From the NCBI RefSeq assembly GCF_001854605.1, contig NZ_MKJU01000025.1:372378-436377 (forward strand): a stretch of DNA of 64,000 bases, read 5' to 3'. Positions within the stretch are counted from its first letter, which is position 1, and the number at the start of each line of letters is the position of its first letter. The position numbers and the translations under genes were made by a program. The notes under the pieces were generated by a model. The model was given only the letters and a program-made list of their open reading frames with translations, did no database searches and had not been told where the DNA came from. Of the stretch, positions 1 to 7,512 are shown in pieces. This stretch comes from Pseudoalteromonas amylolytica (GTDB lineage: Bacteria; Pseudomonadota; Gammaproteobacteria; Enterobacterales; Alteromonadaceae).

Positions 1-1
1 T

Positions 2-637
2 ATAAGCCAGTGGATGCAACTGGTAGTCGAGAAACTTGAGAGCGCCAAAGACAGCAACATCCATCTGTCTCGAATTGAACTTAATCGATTAAAAGGCTAT
101 TTAGCAGGCCAGCCAGAGGGTCAAGTGCTGCTCAACTATCTAGATGATTACAAACCACGAAGTGGCATTGGTTTATATCAGTTACCAAACGGCAAGGAAT
201 GGTACCAAAGTAAGCTTAATTTCTACTATGGAAAGCCAATCGCACCAAATAAACTACTTACCAAGTTGCAGCAAAGGCTCGTCACAGGAGGTGGCACGTC
301 AGCAAATGTTTTATCGTTTGATGAGAGCGAGTCCGTGGCACTTAGCCTGATAAAGAGGCTTTGTTCGCCACAAAGAGGACTGAACTGGCTAGACGGCTAT
401 GTTAATTTGCCAGAAACTCTTTCATCCTGTCAGCCTAAATTGTCCTTACATGACCAACACGCCTTGCTGGCACTCATGGAAGTTGATTTAGGTGTCCACT
501 ACCAAGGGTGGTCATATAAACAAGCAAAAGTAACCCTACAGGCACGAATAGAGCTGACCGATCAGCAAGCTCTAAGTCTTGTGGGAAATGTTGTGCTGCA
601 TCCGGCTAGCGTACTGGTGTTTCTCGCGAGTCTTTAA
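2..637 (+). CDS. DUF885-like protein, C-terminal part (5' end outside window)
   Basis: The reading frame is open to the left edge, so the N-terminus is missing; the first internal Met is at position 14. The visible part matches the C-terminal half of DUF885 proteins: a 'GIGLYQLPNGKEWYQ' segment corresponding to the family's G-x-L-P-x-G-x-x-Y-Y stretch (about 45 residues in), and near the end 'EVDLGVHYQGWSYKQA', corresponding to the family's D-x-G-x-H-x-x-G-W-s-x-x-Q-A motif. DUF885 proteins are putative metallohydrolases, often exported. The HE-x-x-PGH metal motif usually found between these two blocks is not visible here, and the segment joining them is short, so this may be a divergent or inactive member. 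The stop codon overlaps by a few bases the stop of the convergent DksA-like gene. Family assignment is moderately sure, function is not. Confidence 0.6.
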   Translation: MSQWMQLVVEKLESAKDSNIHLSRIELNRLKGYLAGQPEGQVLLNYLDDYKPRSGIGLYQLPNGKEWYQSKLNFYYGKPIAPNKLLTKLQQRLVTGGGTSANVLSFDESESVALSLIKRLCSPQRGLNWLDGYVNLPETLSSCQPKLSLHDQHALLALMEVDLGVHYQGWSYKQAKVTLQARIELTDQQALSLVGNVVLHPASVLVFLASL

Positions 638-993
638 CTAGTATGGCGTTTTTGGCAGCAACTATTACATCGTTGAATGGTCGGATCGGCTTTTAACTCA
701 GCCATGTTAAGCTGAGTTTCGCAATCACAGCAGTAGCCAAATTGACCTATGTCGATTTGGCACAATGCCGCTTCAAGTTTTAACAATCTCTGGAAATTCG
801 GGTATTGCTGTGGGTTGAGCTGGGTGGCTGCAATATCCAGCCACTCAGAAGGTGAGCTTTGCTCTAACGACTTAGCAAGCTCGTTAGCAAATTTTTGGCT
901 AGATTGTTTCAACTCCTCCAGCAAAGCTTTTCTAACCGCAGTTAATTCGCTCTGCAACTGATCTTGAAAGTGTCTTGTTGTGTCTGAATTCAT
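634..993 (-). CDS. TraR/DksA-type zinc-finger protein
   Basis: 119-residue protein with an N-terminal helical (coiled-coil) region and a C-terminal four-cysteine zinc finger, C88-x2-C91 and C109-x2-C112, the spacing typical of DksA/TraR proteins, plus extra cysteines at 89 and 113. Family members bind RNA polymerase in the secondary channel and modulate initiation, but this short form lacks an obvious DksA-type acidic coiled-coil tip, so its action on polymerase is inferred only from the fold. The start was placed at 993 because AGGAGG sits six bases upstream; a longer version starting at 1023 overlaps the dusC stop (ATGA) but lacks a better site. It follows dusC on the same strand with a 29-base gap and is probably co-transcribed with it. 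Confidence 0.8.
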   Translation of the reverse strand: MNSDTTRHFQDQLQSELTAVRKALLEELKQSSQKFANELAKSLEQSSPSEWLDIAATQLNPQQYPNFQRLLKLEAALCQIDIGQFGYCCDCETQLNMAELKADPTIQRCNSCCQKRHTS

Positions 994-1022
994 AGTCGCC
1001 CTCCTGTGAGCGTCTATTATCA

Positions 1023-2015
1023 TCAGCTTTGTAGCAGACTAATATGATTTGAATCAAGTGACGGACACTTTGCATATTTCTCAAGCACTAAAACCACATC
1101 ATCTTTATGCTTAAGGGTTTTTATTTCATCAAATAGACCATGAGCTTGCGGGTACTGACGCTTTAAATAACCTAACCACTGTTTGGTTCTGGCCGAAAAG
1201 TACTTTTCGCTCACATTAGGGTCTTGGTGCATAGAAGAGTGAAGGATATGGTATATCACATTCTCCCAGCTCAATGTTTGGTGGGAACGGTTATATACTT
1301 TGGCTTTTATTTTTGCTGCTAAATCGGGCATCGCTAACGCCCCTCGCCCTAGCATTAAATCGTTACAGCCACTCCTTTGCTGGCATAACAAGGCATCTTC
1401 TACCTGCCATATTTCGCCATTTGCAACAACGGGAATCGATAACCGCGATAGCAGCGGTGGGATTTTTTCCCAATATGCAGGTGGCTTATAGCCATCTCTT
1501 TTTGTTCGTGCATGAATGGCAAGACTTGAAGCACCTGCACTTTGTACGGCGTCTACTATTTCAGTGCTATTGCTATCGTCATCAAAGCCAAGACGAATCT
1601 TCGCGCTAACAACATGCTCAGCAGGCACCGCCTCTCTAACGGCCTTAATAATTTGGTAGATTTGCTCGGGCTCTTTGAGCAATACGGCTCCGCCCTTGCT
1701 TTTATTCACCGTTTTTGCAGGACAGCCAAAGTTAAGATCGACACCGTGCGACCCAAGCATGACCGCTTTTCGCGCATTTGCTGCTAACACATGAGGTACT
1801 TGTCCAAGTAATTGTATGCGCACAGGTGTACCGGAGCGGGTTCTACCTTTATTGAGTAACTCAGGGCAATAGCGGGTAAAAACACGTCGTGGCAGAGTTA
1901 AATCAACAACTCGAATAAACTCTGTAACACACAGGTCAAAGCCACCAATATCCGTAAGTAATTGGCGCATTTTGAAGTCTACAACGCCTTCCATTGGGGC
2001 TAATACTAGTTTCAT
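1023..2015 (-). CDS. dusC: tRNA-dihydrouridine(16) synthase DusC
   Basis: 330-residue FMN-dependent tRNA dihydrouridine synthase. The TIM-barrel N-terminus has 'APMEG' (6-10), the catalytic-cysteine motif 'NFGCPAKTVNKSKGG' (Cys98), and the flavin-phosphate region 'VANGEIW...LMLGRGAL'. Length and the DusC-type 'LVLAPMEGVVDF' start favour DusC (U16 of the D-loop) over DusA or DusB. It reduces uridine to dihydrouridine in tRNA using NADPH, in the cytoplasm. The downstream DksA-like gene starts at or just after its stop. Upstream is an intergenic region shared with the divergent hvf operon. Confidence 0.93.
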   Translation of the reverse strand: MKLVLAPMEGVVDFKMRQLLTDIGGFDLCVTEFIRVVDLTLPRRVFTRYCPELLNKGRTRSGTPVRIQLLGQVPHVLAANARKAVMLGSHGVDLNFGCPAKTVNKSKGGAVLLKEPEQIYQIIKAVREAVPAEHVVSAKIRLGFDDDSNSTEIVDAVQSAGASSLAIHARTKRDGYKPPAYWEKIPPLLSRLSIPVVANGEIWQVEDALLCQQRSGCNDLMLGRGALAMPDLAAKIKAKVYNRSHQTLSWENVIYHILHSSMHQDPNVSEKYFSARTKQWLGYLKRQYPQAHGLFDEIKTLKHKDDVVLVLEKYAKCPSLDSNHISLLQS

Positions 2016-2101
2016 ACTACTCAGTGCTTGGCTAAAAAGGCGGCCATTTTAAACGAGCAGTAAAGATTTGCTAAGTGTAAATTTGCTTTTTTTCGCTTTT
2101 T

Positions 2102-2123
2102 GATGAAATATTTTTAGTTCATC
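2102..2123. promoter_or_regulatory. Short inverted repeat upstream of hvfA
   Basis: GATGAA at 2102-2107 and its complement TTCATC at 2118-2123 flank an AT-rich centre, about 45 bases upstream of the hvfA start codon, in the dusC/hvfA divergent intergenic region. It could be an operator or form a small hairpin. No CueR-type site or ECF-type promoter was recognised nearby, so the regulator is unknown. Confidence 0.25.
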
Positions 2124-2169
2124 TATGGTCTTGTAGAAAGAATCGTTTATTCCTAAAAGAGAAACCGTT

Positions 2170-2655
2170 ATGAACACAATAAAGAAAAACTCTATAGCTT
2201 TAACACTTGGTGCTGTTGTTGTTGGTACAGCTGGTTTAACTGCAACTGACGTGCAAGCAAACCCTTTCGCTTTTGAAACTATGACAGCTGGTTATCAGTT
2301 GGACGGTTCTGAAGGTAAATGTGGCGAAGGCAAGTGCGGTGGTGAACACAAAGGTAAGAAAGAAGGTAAGTGCGGCGAAGGCAAATGTGGCGGCGAGCAC
2401 AAAGGCAAAAAAGAAGGTAAGTGCGGCGAAGGCAAATGTGGCGGCGAGCACAAAGGTAAGAAAGAAGGTAAGTGCGGCGAAGGCAAATGTGGTGGCGAGC
2501 ACAAAGGCAAAAAAGAAGGTAAGTGCGGCGAAGGCAAATGTGGTGGTGAGCACAAAGGCAAAAAAGAAGGTAAGTGCGGCGAAGGCAAATGTGGCGGCGA
2601 GCACAAAGGCAAAAAAGAAGGTAAGTGTGGCGAAGGTAAATGCGGTTCACGCTAA
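2170..2655 (+). CDS. hvfA: HvfA-type RiPP precursor, secreted, 14 EGKCG motifs
   Basis: 161 residues. Residues 1-30 are a Sec signal peptide (KK n-region, hydrophobic core, V-Q-A before N31). Residues 31-47 are a short linker. From residue 48 the protein is built of the 17-residue unit EGKCGEGKCGGEHKGKK, six full copies plus a last EGKCGEGKCG-SR. That gives 14 EGKCG motifs and 14 cysteines, all within motifs, plus one His per full unit. This matches the HvfA/bufferin family: precursors of ribosomally made peptides whose EGKCG cysteines are oxidised by an MNIO (DUF692) enzyme with a DUF2063 partner and which bind Cu(I). That chemistry is family knowledge and not proven here. The two partner genes follow directly. 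A weak AGAGAAA precedes the start. Homologs are often annotated only as low-complexity proteins. Confidence 0.85.
   Translation: MNTIKKNSIALTLGAVVVGTAGLTATDVQANPFAFETMTAGYQLDGSEGKCGEGKCGGEHKGKKEGKCGEGKCGGEHKGKKEGKCGEGKCGGEHKGKKEGKCGEGKCGGEHKGKKEGKCGEGKCGGEHKGKKEGKCGEGKCGGEHKGKKEGKCGEGKCGSR
2311..2646 (+). repeat. 51-bp tandem repeat inside hvfA (6 full units plus 30 bp)
   Basis: Six in-frame 51-bp units (2311-2616) followed by a 30-bp partial unit encode the 17-residue EGKCG-pair module. Units differ only at synonymous third positions (GGT/GGC, AAA/AAG, TGT/TGC, GAA/GAG). Units 2 and 6 are identical and unit 1 is the most divergent. The repeat explains the spurious long frames on both strands here. 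Near-identity implies recent expansion or homogenisation, so copy number may vary between strains. Confidence 0.95.
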
Positions 2656-2676
2656 TCACTGATTAATTGCACAATG

Positions 2677-2698
2677 CAGAGCAACCTAGGTTGCTCTG
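2677..2698 (+). terminator. Intercistronic hairpin between hvfA and hvfB (partial terminator or mRNA-stability element)
   Basis: A perfect 22-bp palindrome lies 21 bases after the hvfA stop and 20 bases before the hvfB ATG; its arms are CAGAGCAACCT and AGGTTGCTCTG. It is followed by TCTTT and lacks a long T tract, so it looks like a leaky terminator or a 3'-end stabiliser. Either would let the precursor be made in large excess over its enzymes, a common arrangement in RiPP operons. Confidence 0.6.
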
Positions 2699-2718
2699 TC
2701 TTTATGTAGAGGTAGAGA

Positions 2719-3561
2719 ATGCAAATTAGTGAACTAGGTGCGGTAGGACTAGGATTGCGCAGAGAAATGTTGGATGAGCTATTGATTGATGCTCCAAAAC
2801 AGGCGCAGTTTTTTGAAGTAGCCCCTGAAAACTGGCTCAAAATGGGTGGCAAGTTCGGTCGTCAATTTAAGGAGTTGACCCAAAGGCATAAATTTATTTG
2901 TCATGGTTTGTCATTATCGCTGGGATCTCCCGCCCCGTTAGATGTTGATTTTGTGAAGGAGTTAAAGCAGTTTTTTGATGAACATAATATTCTTCTTTAT
3001 AGTGAACACTTAAGTTATTGCTCCGGAACAGGGCATATGTACGATTTAATGCCAATCCCGTTTACAGAAGAAGCCGTAGGTCATGTTGCAAAGCGGATCA
3101 GACAGGTTCAGGATATTTTACAAAGGCGCATAGCGGTAGAGAATGTGTCGTATTATGCCGCGCCTGGCCAAGAGATGTCAGAGTTAGAGTTTACGCTAGC
3201 GGTATTAGAACAGGCTGACTGTGATTTACTTCTCGATGTAAACAATATCTATGTTAACAGTATTAATCACGGGTATAACGCATTAGAGTTTTTACAAGCT
3301 ATGCCACGGGAGCGAATCGCCTACGGACACGTTGCCGGTCACTATGAAGAAGCCGCAGATTTACTAGTAGATACTCACGGCGCGCCGGTTTGTGATCCTG
3401 TATGGCAACTTCTAGAACAGGCGTACAGATCACACGGCGTATTTCCAACTTTACTAGAAAGAGACTTCAATATTCCTAGTATGGCTGATTTACAATCAGA
3501 GCTGGCACATATTCAGACTATCCAAAAGCCGTTTATTGAGCATGTCAAAGGGGTGGCTTAA
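2719..3561 (+). CDS. hvfB: HvfB-type multinuclear non-heme iron oxidase (MNIO, DUF692)
   Basis: 280-residue TIM-barrel protein of the DUF692/MbnB family. Visible family landmarks: '[11 protein letters not shown]' (His62), 'YSEHLSYCS' (Glu96-His97), 'VENVSYY' (Glu141-Asn142), '[10 protein letters not shown]' (Asp173, Asn175), His184, 'YGHVAGH' (His204/His208), 'DTHG' (Asp218, His220) and 'LLERDFNIP' (Glu247, Asp249). These supply the His/Asp/Glu ligands of a two- or three-iron centre. Characterised relatives oxidise cysteine residues of a precursor peptide using O2, in the methanobactin case to oxazolone plus thioamide. The substrate here is evidently the preceding EGKCG protein. Start at 2719 has GAGGT nine bases upstream. 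It overlaps the next gene by one base (TAATG), indicating translational coupling. Confidence 0.88.
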   Translation: MQISELGAVGLGLRREMLDELLIDAPKQAQFFEVAPENWLKMGGKFGRQFKELTQRHKFICHGLSLSLGSPAPLDVDFVKELKQFFDEHNILLYSEHLSYCSGTGHMYDLMPIPFTEEAVGHVAKRIRQVQDILQRRIAVENVSYYAAPGQEMSELEFTLAVLEQADCDLLLDVNNIYVNSINHGYNALEFLQAMPRERIAYGHVAGHYEEAADLLVDTHGAPVCDPVWQLLEQAYRSHGVFPTLLERDFNIPSMADLQSELAHIQTIQKPFIEHVKGVA

Positions 3562-4307
3562 TGTCGTTCATCGATGTACAAAACGCTTTTATGGCGCATA
3601 TTAGAAACCCAGAAAAAGAATCGGCCCCTGATAACATCGAAGACCGTCGACTTGAAGTTTATCGAGAGTTATTTTTCAATAATATCGAGGGCTTTGTATC
3701 GTCAGCATTTCCCGTGCTGAAAAGTTTATATGATGAATCAACCTGGCAAGCACTGGTGAGACAATTTTTTGTCGAGCACGATTGCAAATCGCCTTACTTT
3801 TTAGAGATCAGTCAGGAGTTTTTACATTACTTACAATTTGAGTATGAACGCCAAGCAAGTGACCCTCAGTTTATGTTAGAACTTGCTCATTATGAGTGGT
3901 CTGAGCTTGATGTGGCTGTATATCAAAGTAGCGATGACTACATCACTATCGATGATATTGAGCAGCAACCACTGTATTTTAAAGACACGGCTAGAAATCT
4001 GAGTTATCAGTATCCTGTACATCAAATAAGCAAAGATTTTCAGCCCCAACAACCCAGTGAGCAACCTTGTTGTTTTGTCATTTATCGAGACGAGGAAGAG
4101 GAAGTTGCTTTCATATCGTCAAATGCAATGACCGCAATGCTACTACAAGTAATAGCGCAAAACCCGGGTATTGTGCTGAGAAAACTAATTGAGCTTGTGC
4201 ATCAGCAGCTACCACAGTTTAGCTTTGAACAACTTTACCAAGGTGCGCAGCAAACATTATCAGCCTTTACACAACTGAGCATTATTGCGAGTAAAAACTC
4301 ACATTAA
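3561..4307 (+). CDS. hvfC: HvfC-type DUF2063 partner protein of the MNIO
   Basis: 248 residues. The N-terminal ~100 residues form a helical DUF2063 domain ('RRLEVYRELFFNNIEGFVSSAFPVL', described here by its conserved R-x-x-x-Y-R-x-L-F-F-N-N core). The C-terminal ~120 residues resemble the winged-helix-like part of this family (older name 'putative DNA-binding domain'). DUF2063 proteins are the standard partners of DUF692 enzymes, where they act as the precursor-recognition subunit, so a DNA-binding role is unlikely. The one-base overlap with hvfB supports a stoichiometric complex. A DoxX-like gene often found fourth in such operons is absent here; the operon seems to end about 70 bases before a small membrane-protein gene. 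Confidence 0.82.
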   Translation: MSFIDVQNAFMAHIRNPEKESAPDNIEDRRLEVYRELFFNNIEGFVSSAFPVLKSLYDESTWQALVRQFFVEHDCKSPYFLEISQEFLHYLQFEYERQASDPQFMLELAHYEWSELDVAVYQSSDDYITIDDIEQQPLYFKDTARNLSYQYPVHQISKDFQPQQPSEQPCCFVIYRDEEEEVAFISSNAMTAMLLQVIAQNPGIVLRKLIELVHQQLPQFSFEQLYQGAQQTLSAFTQLSIIASKNSH

Positions 4308-4376
4308 GACTTTAACCCTTAGGGCATATCGATTATTATGTGCGCCGTTTTGTCGTGCTAAAAATAAGGTAGTATT

Positions 4377-4499
4377 ATGTCTAAAGGTGAATTTAAAGAT
4401 CCGTTCAATGCAACTTACTTCATTGCATTCCTTGCTGTTTTTGCAGGCATTGGATGTTTAAATGCGATTCTTGGTTGGGCAACAGCGCTCGCTGTTTAA
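4377..4499 (+). CDS. Predicted 40-aa single-TM membrane protein
   Basis: Short frame of 40 residues starting MSKGEFKDPFNATYFIAFLA. A polar, Asn/Lys/Asp-containing N-terminus of about 12 residues is followed by a ~25-residue hydrophobic, Gly/Ala-rich segment running to the C-terminus, as expected for one transmembrane helix. AAGGT lies about nine bases upstream of the ATG, and a good intrinsic terminator follows 19 bases after the stop, so the unit looks like a genuine small gene. It is preceded by hvfC (69-base gap) and could be the tail of that operon or a separate gene. I do not recognise the family. Confidence 0.5.
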   Translation: MSKGEFKDPFNATYFIAFLAVFAGIGCLNAILGWATALAV

Positions 4500-4518
4500 G
4501 CGAGTTAAGAATTGAACA

Positions 4519-4540
4519 GGCTGCATTTGCAGCCTTTTTT
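4519..4540 (+). terminator. Intrinsic terminator after the 40-aa gene
   Basis: GGCTGC-ATTT-GCAGCC stem-loop followed directly by six T. It separates the hvf region from apt. Confidence 0.8.
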
Positions 4541-4658
4541 GTACATTTTAGCATCGTTCTGAGCAGTTTCCTTCAGATTCCCTTTCCATAGCGTTCCATG
4601 TTTGGTCAATCTTGTTATAATCAATGTTTTGAATATTTATTTAACAAAGCGTGCCAAA

Positions 4659-5204
4659 ATGACACAAGTTAATTCGTCTATGATCAAAGACAGTATTGTT
4701 ACTATTCCTAACTACCCTAAGCCGGGTATTATGTTTCGTGACGTAACAACGCTTATGGCAAACCCAGCAGCGTTTCAAGCAACCGTAGATAGTTTTGTTG
4801 CGGCTTATAAAGACCAAGGTTTTACAAAAATAATCGGTACTGAGTCGCGTGGCTTTATCTTCGGAGCGCCTTTATCTTATGCCTTAGGTATTCCATTCAT
4901 CCCGGTACGCAAACCAGGCAAGCTACCAAGAGAAGTCATTTCACAGGCTTATCAACTAGAATACGGAGAAGACATTCTGGAATTGCACGCTGATGCAATT
5001 GTTGAAGGAGACAAAGTGCTGTTAGTTGATGACCTGCTCGCGACAGGCGGAACCATTGAAGCAACAGCTAAACTCGTTGCTCGTTTAGGTGGCAATGCGA
5101 CAGATGCAGCATTTGTTGTGTCACTACCTGAGCTTGGCGGCGAACAGCGCGTGGTGGATATGGGCATTAAGGTGCTTAAGCTCGTAGAATTCGAAGGCGA
5201 ATAA
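4659..5204 (+). CDS. apt: Adenine phosphoribosyltransferase
   Basis: 181 residues, close to the 183 of E. coli Apt. The PRPP-binding signature '[12 protein letters not shown]' lies at about 121-132, with the family N-terminal '[12 protein letters not shown]', '[11 protein letters not shown]' and 'RKPGKLPRE'. It converts adenine and PRPP to AMP and PPi in the cytoplasm. The start at 4659 gives the usual length; an in-frame upstream ATG at 4602 would add 19 residues without family support. No strong ribosome site is visible, only an A/G-rich stretch. One base separates its stop from the dnaX ATG, matching the common apt-dnaX linkage in gammaproteobacteria. Confidence 0.96.
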   Translation: MTQVNSSMIKDSIVTIPNYPKPGIMFRDVTTLMANPAAFQATVDSFVAAYKDQGFTKIIGTESRGFIFGAPLSYALGIPFIPVRKPGKLPREVISQAYQLEYGEDILELHADAIVEGDKVLLVDDLLATGGTIEATAKLVARLGGNATDAAFVVSLPELGGEQRVVDMGIKVLKLVEFEGE

Positions 5205-5205
5205 T

Positions 5206-7455
5206 ATGAGTTATCAGGTTCTGGCAAGAAAGTGGCGTCCGCAAACATTCCACCAACTGGTGGGACAGCAACATGTTAAGCAGGCATTGGTCAATGCGTT
5301 GAATGAACAAAGGTTGCACCACGCTTACTTATTTACCGGAACCCGGGGCGTTGGTAAAACGACCATCGCCCGTATTTTTGCCAAAAGCCTTAATTGCGAT
5401 CAAGGCGTTACCTCTAACCCTTGTGGTCAATGTGATAGCTGTTTGGATATTGAAGCCGGTAAATTTATTGATCTCATTGAGATAGATGCGGCTTCAAGAA
5501 CAAAAGTTGAAGATACCAGAGAAATTCTTGATAACGTGCAGTATGCACCGACTCGCGGCCGTTACAAGGTGTACCTAATCGATGAGGTGCACATGCTGTC
5601 CAAGCATAGTTTCAATGCCTTATTGAAAACTCTTGAAGAGCCACCGCTACACGTCAAGTTTTTGCTTGCAACAACGGATCCTCAAAAGTTACCCGTCACC
5701 ATTTTGTCACGCTGTTTACAGTTCAACCTCAATGCGATGTCACAGCAAGAGATCATTACGCAATTGAGCGATATCTTGCCCAAAGAGCAAGTTAGTTTTG
5801 AGCTGCCAGCACTACAAGCGTTAGCAAAAGCGGCTGACGGGAGTATGCGAGATGCTTTGAGCTTGACTGATCAGGCTATTGCGCAAACCAATGGTGCGCT
5901 TACGCTAGCTGCAGTACAGCAAATGCTGGGGTTGATGGATAGCGCACATGCAGTCACTTTACTGACGGCGATTGCCTGTCAGGAAGCTGAAACATTGCTA
6001 CAAGCGGTGGACAATATAGCAATGCAAAATGGCAATTTTGTTAGTGTGTTAGATGATTTGATAGCACTGACTCATGCTATGCAGTTGGCTCAGTTGGTAC
6101 CACAAGCGGCCCGCTTGAGCGATTTTGAACCTCAAGATGTTGCGCTTTTGGCGCAGCAGCTTAGCCCAGAAAAGGTTCAGCTATATTATCAATTGCTACT
6201 TAATGGTAAACGAGACCTACAGTGGGCTCCTGAGCAAAAGCTAGGGTTTGAAATGCTAATGTTGCGTTTGTTGGCGTTTGAAAAAACGAACTTGCAGACA
6301 ACCGCACCGTCAACACCAGCTCAACCTACACAAGATGCTAACGGCAAAGTAGGGGGCTTGCGTGCGCTACTTAAAAAGTCAGATAGCGCTACTGCCAGCA
6401 CGTCTTTGGTAAAGCCTGAAACACTAAACCCTGTTTCACAGGCGGCGCAGACTGAGCCGCAGCAAACTGAGGTTCAGCAACCGGCTGTACAAGAGCCAGT
6501 GACGGAGCCTGTAGTAGAAACTCCTGATGAGCCTTTGGCACCTCAACTGCAGCCAATTGAGATGGGCGTGCATGCTGAGTCAGATGATATAGACGATGCG
6601 CTACAACAAGAGTTTTCACAGCAGTATGAACAGGTGATGGCACAAGCAAGTGAACAAGGCTTTGCGGCAGCGCCTGAGCAGCAACCTACTGAGCAAGCAC
6701 CATCGTCGCCGTCACCCGAGGCGCAACAGGGCCAAAACCCAGCTGCAAATCTTGCTGACAAAGAGCAACAAGCGCAATCGGCGATTGCTCGTATCTTGCA
6801 AAACCGAAATATATCCGGTGCGGGCCAGTTGGTGAGAGCGTCGGAGGATGGTGCAAAAAAGCCGCAGGCGCAGCCAGCGCCAATAAGCCAGGCACCGACA
6901 CCAGTCAAAAAGAAAGCTGACTTTAAAACGCGACATAAAACGGATGAAAGTAAACTAGCGCCAGAGCTATTGCAGCAAATAGCGCCTGTTCAAATTAAAA
7001 AAGAGGTCGAGCCACAAGCACCAAGTATTCCTGTGCCTGAAGACTTCAGCAGTCCAATCAGTGATATTAAATTTGCCCACCAGCAAGACGAATGGGCGCA
7101 CTTAATTAAACGTATGGGGCTTGGTGGACGAATGCGTCAATTTGCACTGCATTCAATTTTTACCAAAGATGGGCATACTTTTCAGTTAGAAGTAGACCAA
7201 AGCCAGCAACATCTTGATAGCCCGATGTTGAGGCAAAAGTTAACAGCATCCTTATGTGAGATATATGGCTACGAAGTACAACTCGACATAAGTTTTGCGC
7301 CAGGGGTGATTGATTCACCTTATTTAATACAACAGAAAATAGACGCCGACCGTTATCAGCAGGCTGTAGATGTCATTAATCAGGATGCTAACGTAGTACA
7401 ATTTGTGCAAGAATTTGATGCAACGGTCGACGAAAATACAGTTCAGGCATTGTAA
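5206..7455 (+). CDS. dnaX: DNA polymerase III subunit tau/gamma
   Basis: 749-residue clamp-loader ATPase. Walker A 'GTRGVGKT' at 45-52, zinc cysteines 64, 73, 76 and 79, Walker B 'DEVH' at 126-129, and an SRC motif near 167. These are followed by the domain III region (to about 360), a long Pro/Gln/Ala/Glu-rich linker (about 370-630), and the tau-specific C-terminal domain that contacts the alpha subunit. Tau is longer than in E. coli (643), owing mainly to the linker. Codons 550-552 (GCA AAA AAG) carry the slippery heptamer A-AAA-AAG with flanking stimulatory elements, so a 571-residue gamma form is predicted by -1 frameshifting (see the separate entry). ybaB follows after 57 bases. Confidence 0.96.
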   Translation: MSYQVLARKWRPQTFHQLVGQQHVKQALVNALNEQRLHHAYLFTGTRGVGKTTIARIFAKSLNCDQGVTSNPCGQCDSCLDIEAGKFIDLIEIDAASRTKVEDTREILDNVQYAPTRGRYKVYLIDEVHMLSKHSFNALLKTLEEPPLHVKFLLATTDPQKLPVTILSRCLQFNLNAMSQQEIITQLSDILPKEQVSFELPALQALAKAADGSMRDALSLTDQAIAQTNGALTLAAVQQMLGLMDSAHAVTLLTAIACQEAETLLQAVDNIAMQNGNFVSVLDDLIALTHAMQLAQLVPQAARLSDFEPQDVALLAQQLSPEKVQLYYQLLLNGKRDLQWAPEQKLGFEMLMLRLLAFEKTNLQTTAPSTPAQPTQDANGKVGGLRALLKKSDSATASTSLVKPETLNPVSQAAQTEPQQTEVQQPAVQEPVTEPVVETPDEPLAPQLQPIEMGVHAESDDIDDALQQEFSQQYEQVMAQASEQGFAAAPEQQPTEQAPSSPSPEAQQGQNPAANLADKEQQAQSAIARILQNRNISGAGQLVRASEDGAKKPQAQPAPISQAPTPVKKKADFKTRHKTDESKLAPELLQQIAPVQIKKEVEPQAPSIPVPEDFSSPISDIKFAHQQDEWAHLIKRMGLGGRMRQFALHSIFTKDGHTFQLEVDQSQQHLDSPMLRQKLTASLCEIYGYEVQLDISFAPGVIDSPYLIQQKIDADRYQQAVDVINQDANVVQFVQEFDATVDENTVQAL
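6843..6881 (+). promoter_or_regulatory. Candidate programmed -1 frameshift cassette in dnaX
   Basis: Three elements occur in order. An SD-like GGAGG at 6843-6847. The heptamer A-AAA-AAG at 6855-6861 in the correct phase (codons AAA-AAG). Then a 5-nt spacer and a GC hairpin GGCGC-AGCCA-GCGCC at 6867-6881. This is the architecture of the E. coli dnaX signal. Reading in -1 adds 19 residues and stops at TGA 6918-6920, giving a 571-residue ATPase without the alpha-binding domain. Confidence 0.7.
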
Positions 7456-7512
7456 TCAACGACAATAGCCCTTATCTTTTAGCCCAATTGAATTGATGTA
7501 AGAGAGCATATT

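Noticed and set aside
2311..2646. Possible CRISPR array (regular 51-bp period)
   Set aside because: Units are contiguous and in frame, without unique spacers, and no cas genes are nearby.
2236..2662. Several long Cys/His/Phe-, Pro/His- or Lys/Ala-rich frames on both strands across the hvfA repeat
   Set aside because: They are frame shadows of the 51-bp tandem repeat. Only the forward frame from 2170 has a signal peptide, the EGKCG motifs and the matching enzyme genes downstream.
6371..6378. T-AAA-AAG run in dnaX as an alternative frameshift site
   Set aside because: The first base does not allow re-pairing in -1, and there is no SD-like element or hairpin in place. The 6855 site is far better.
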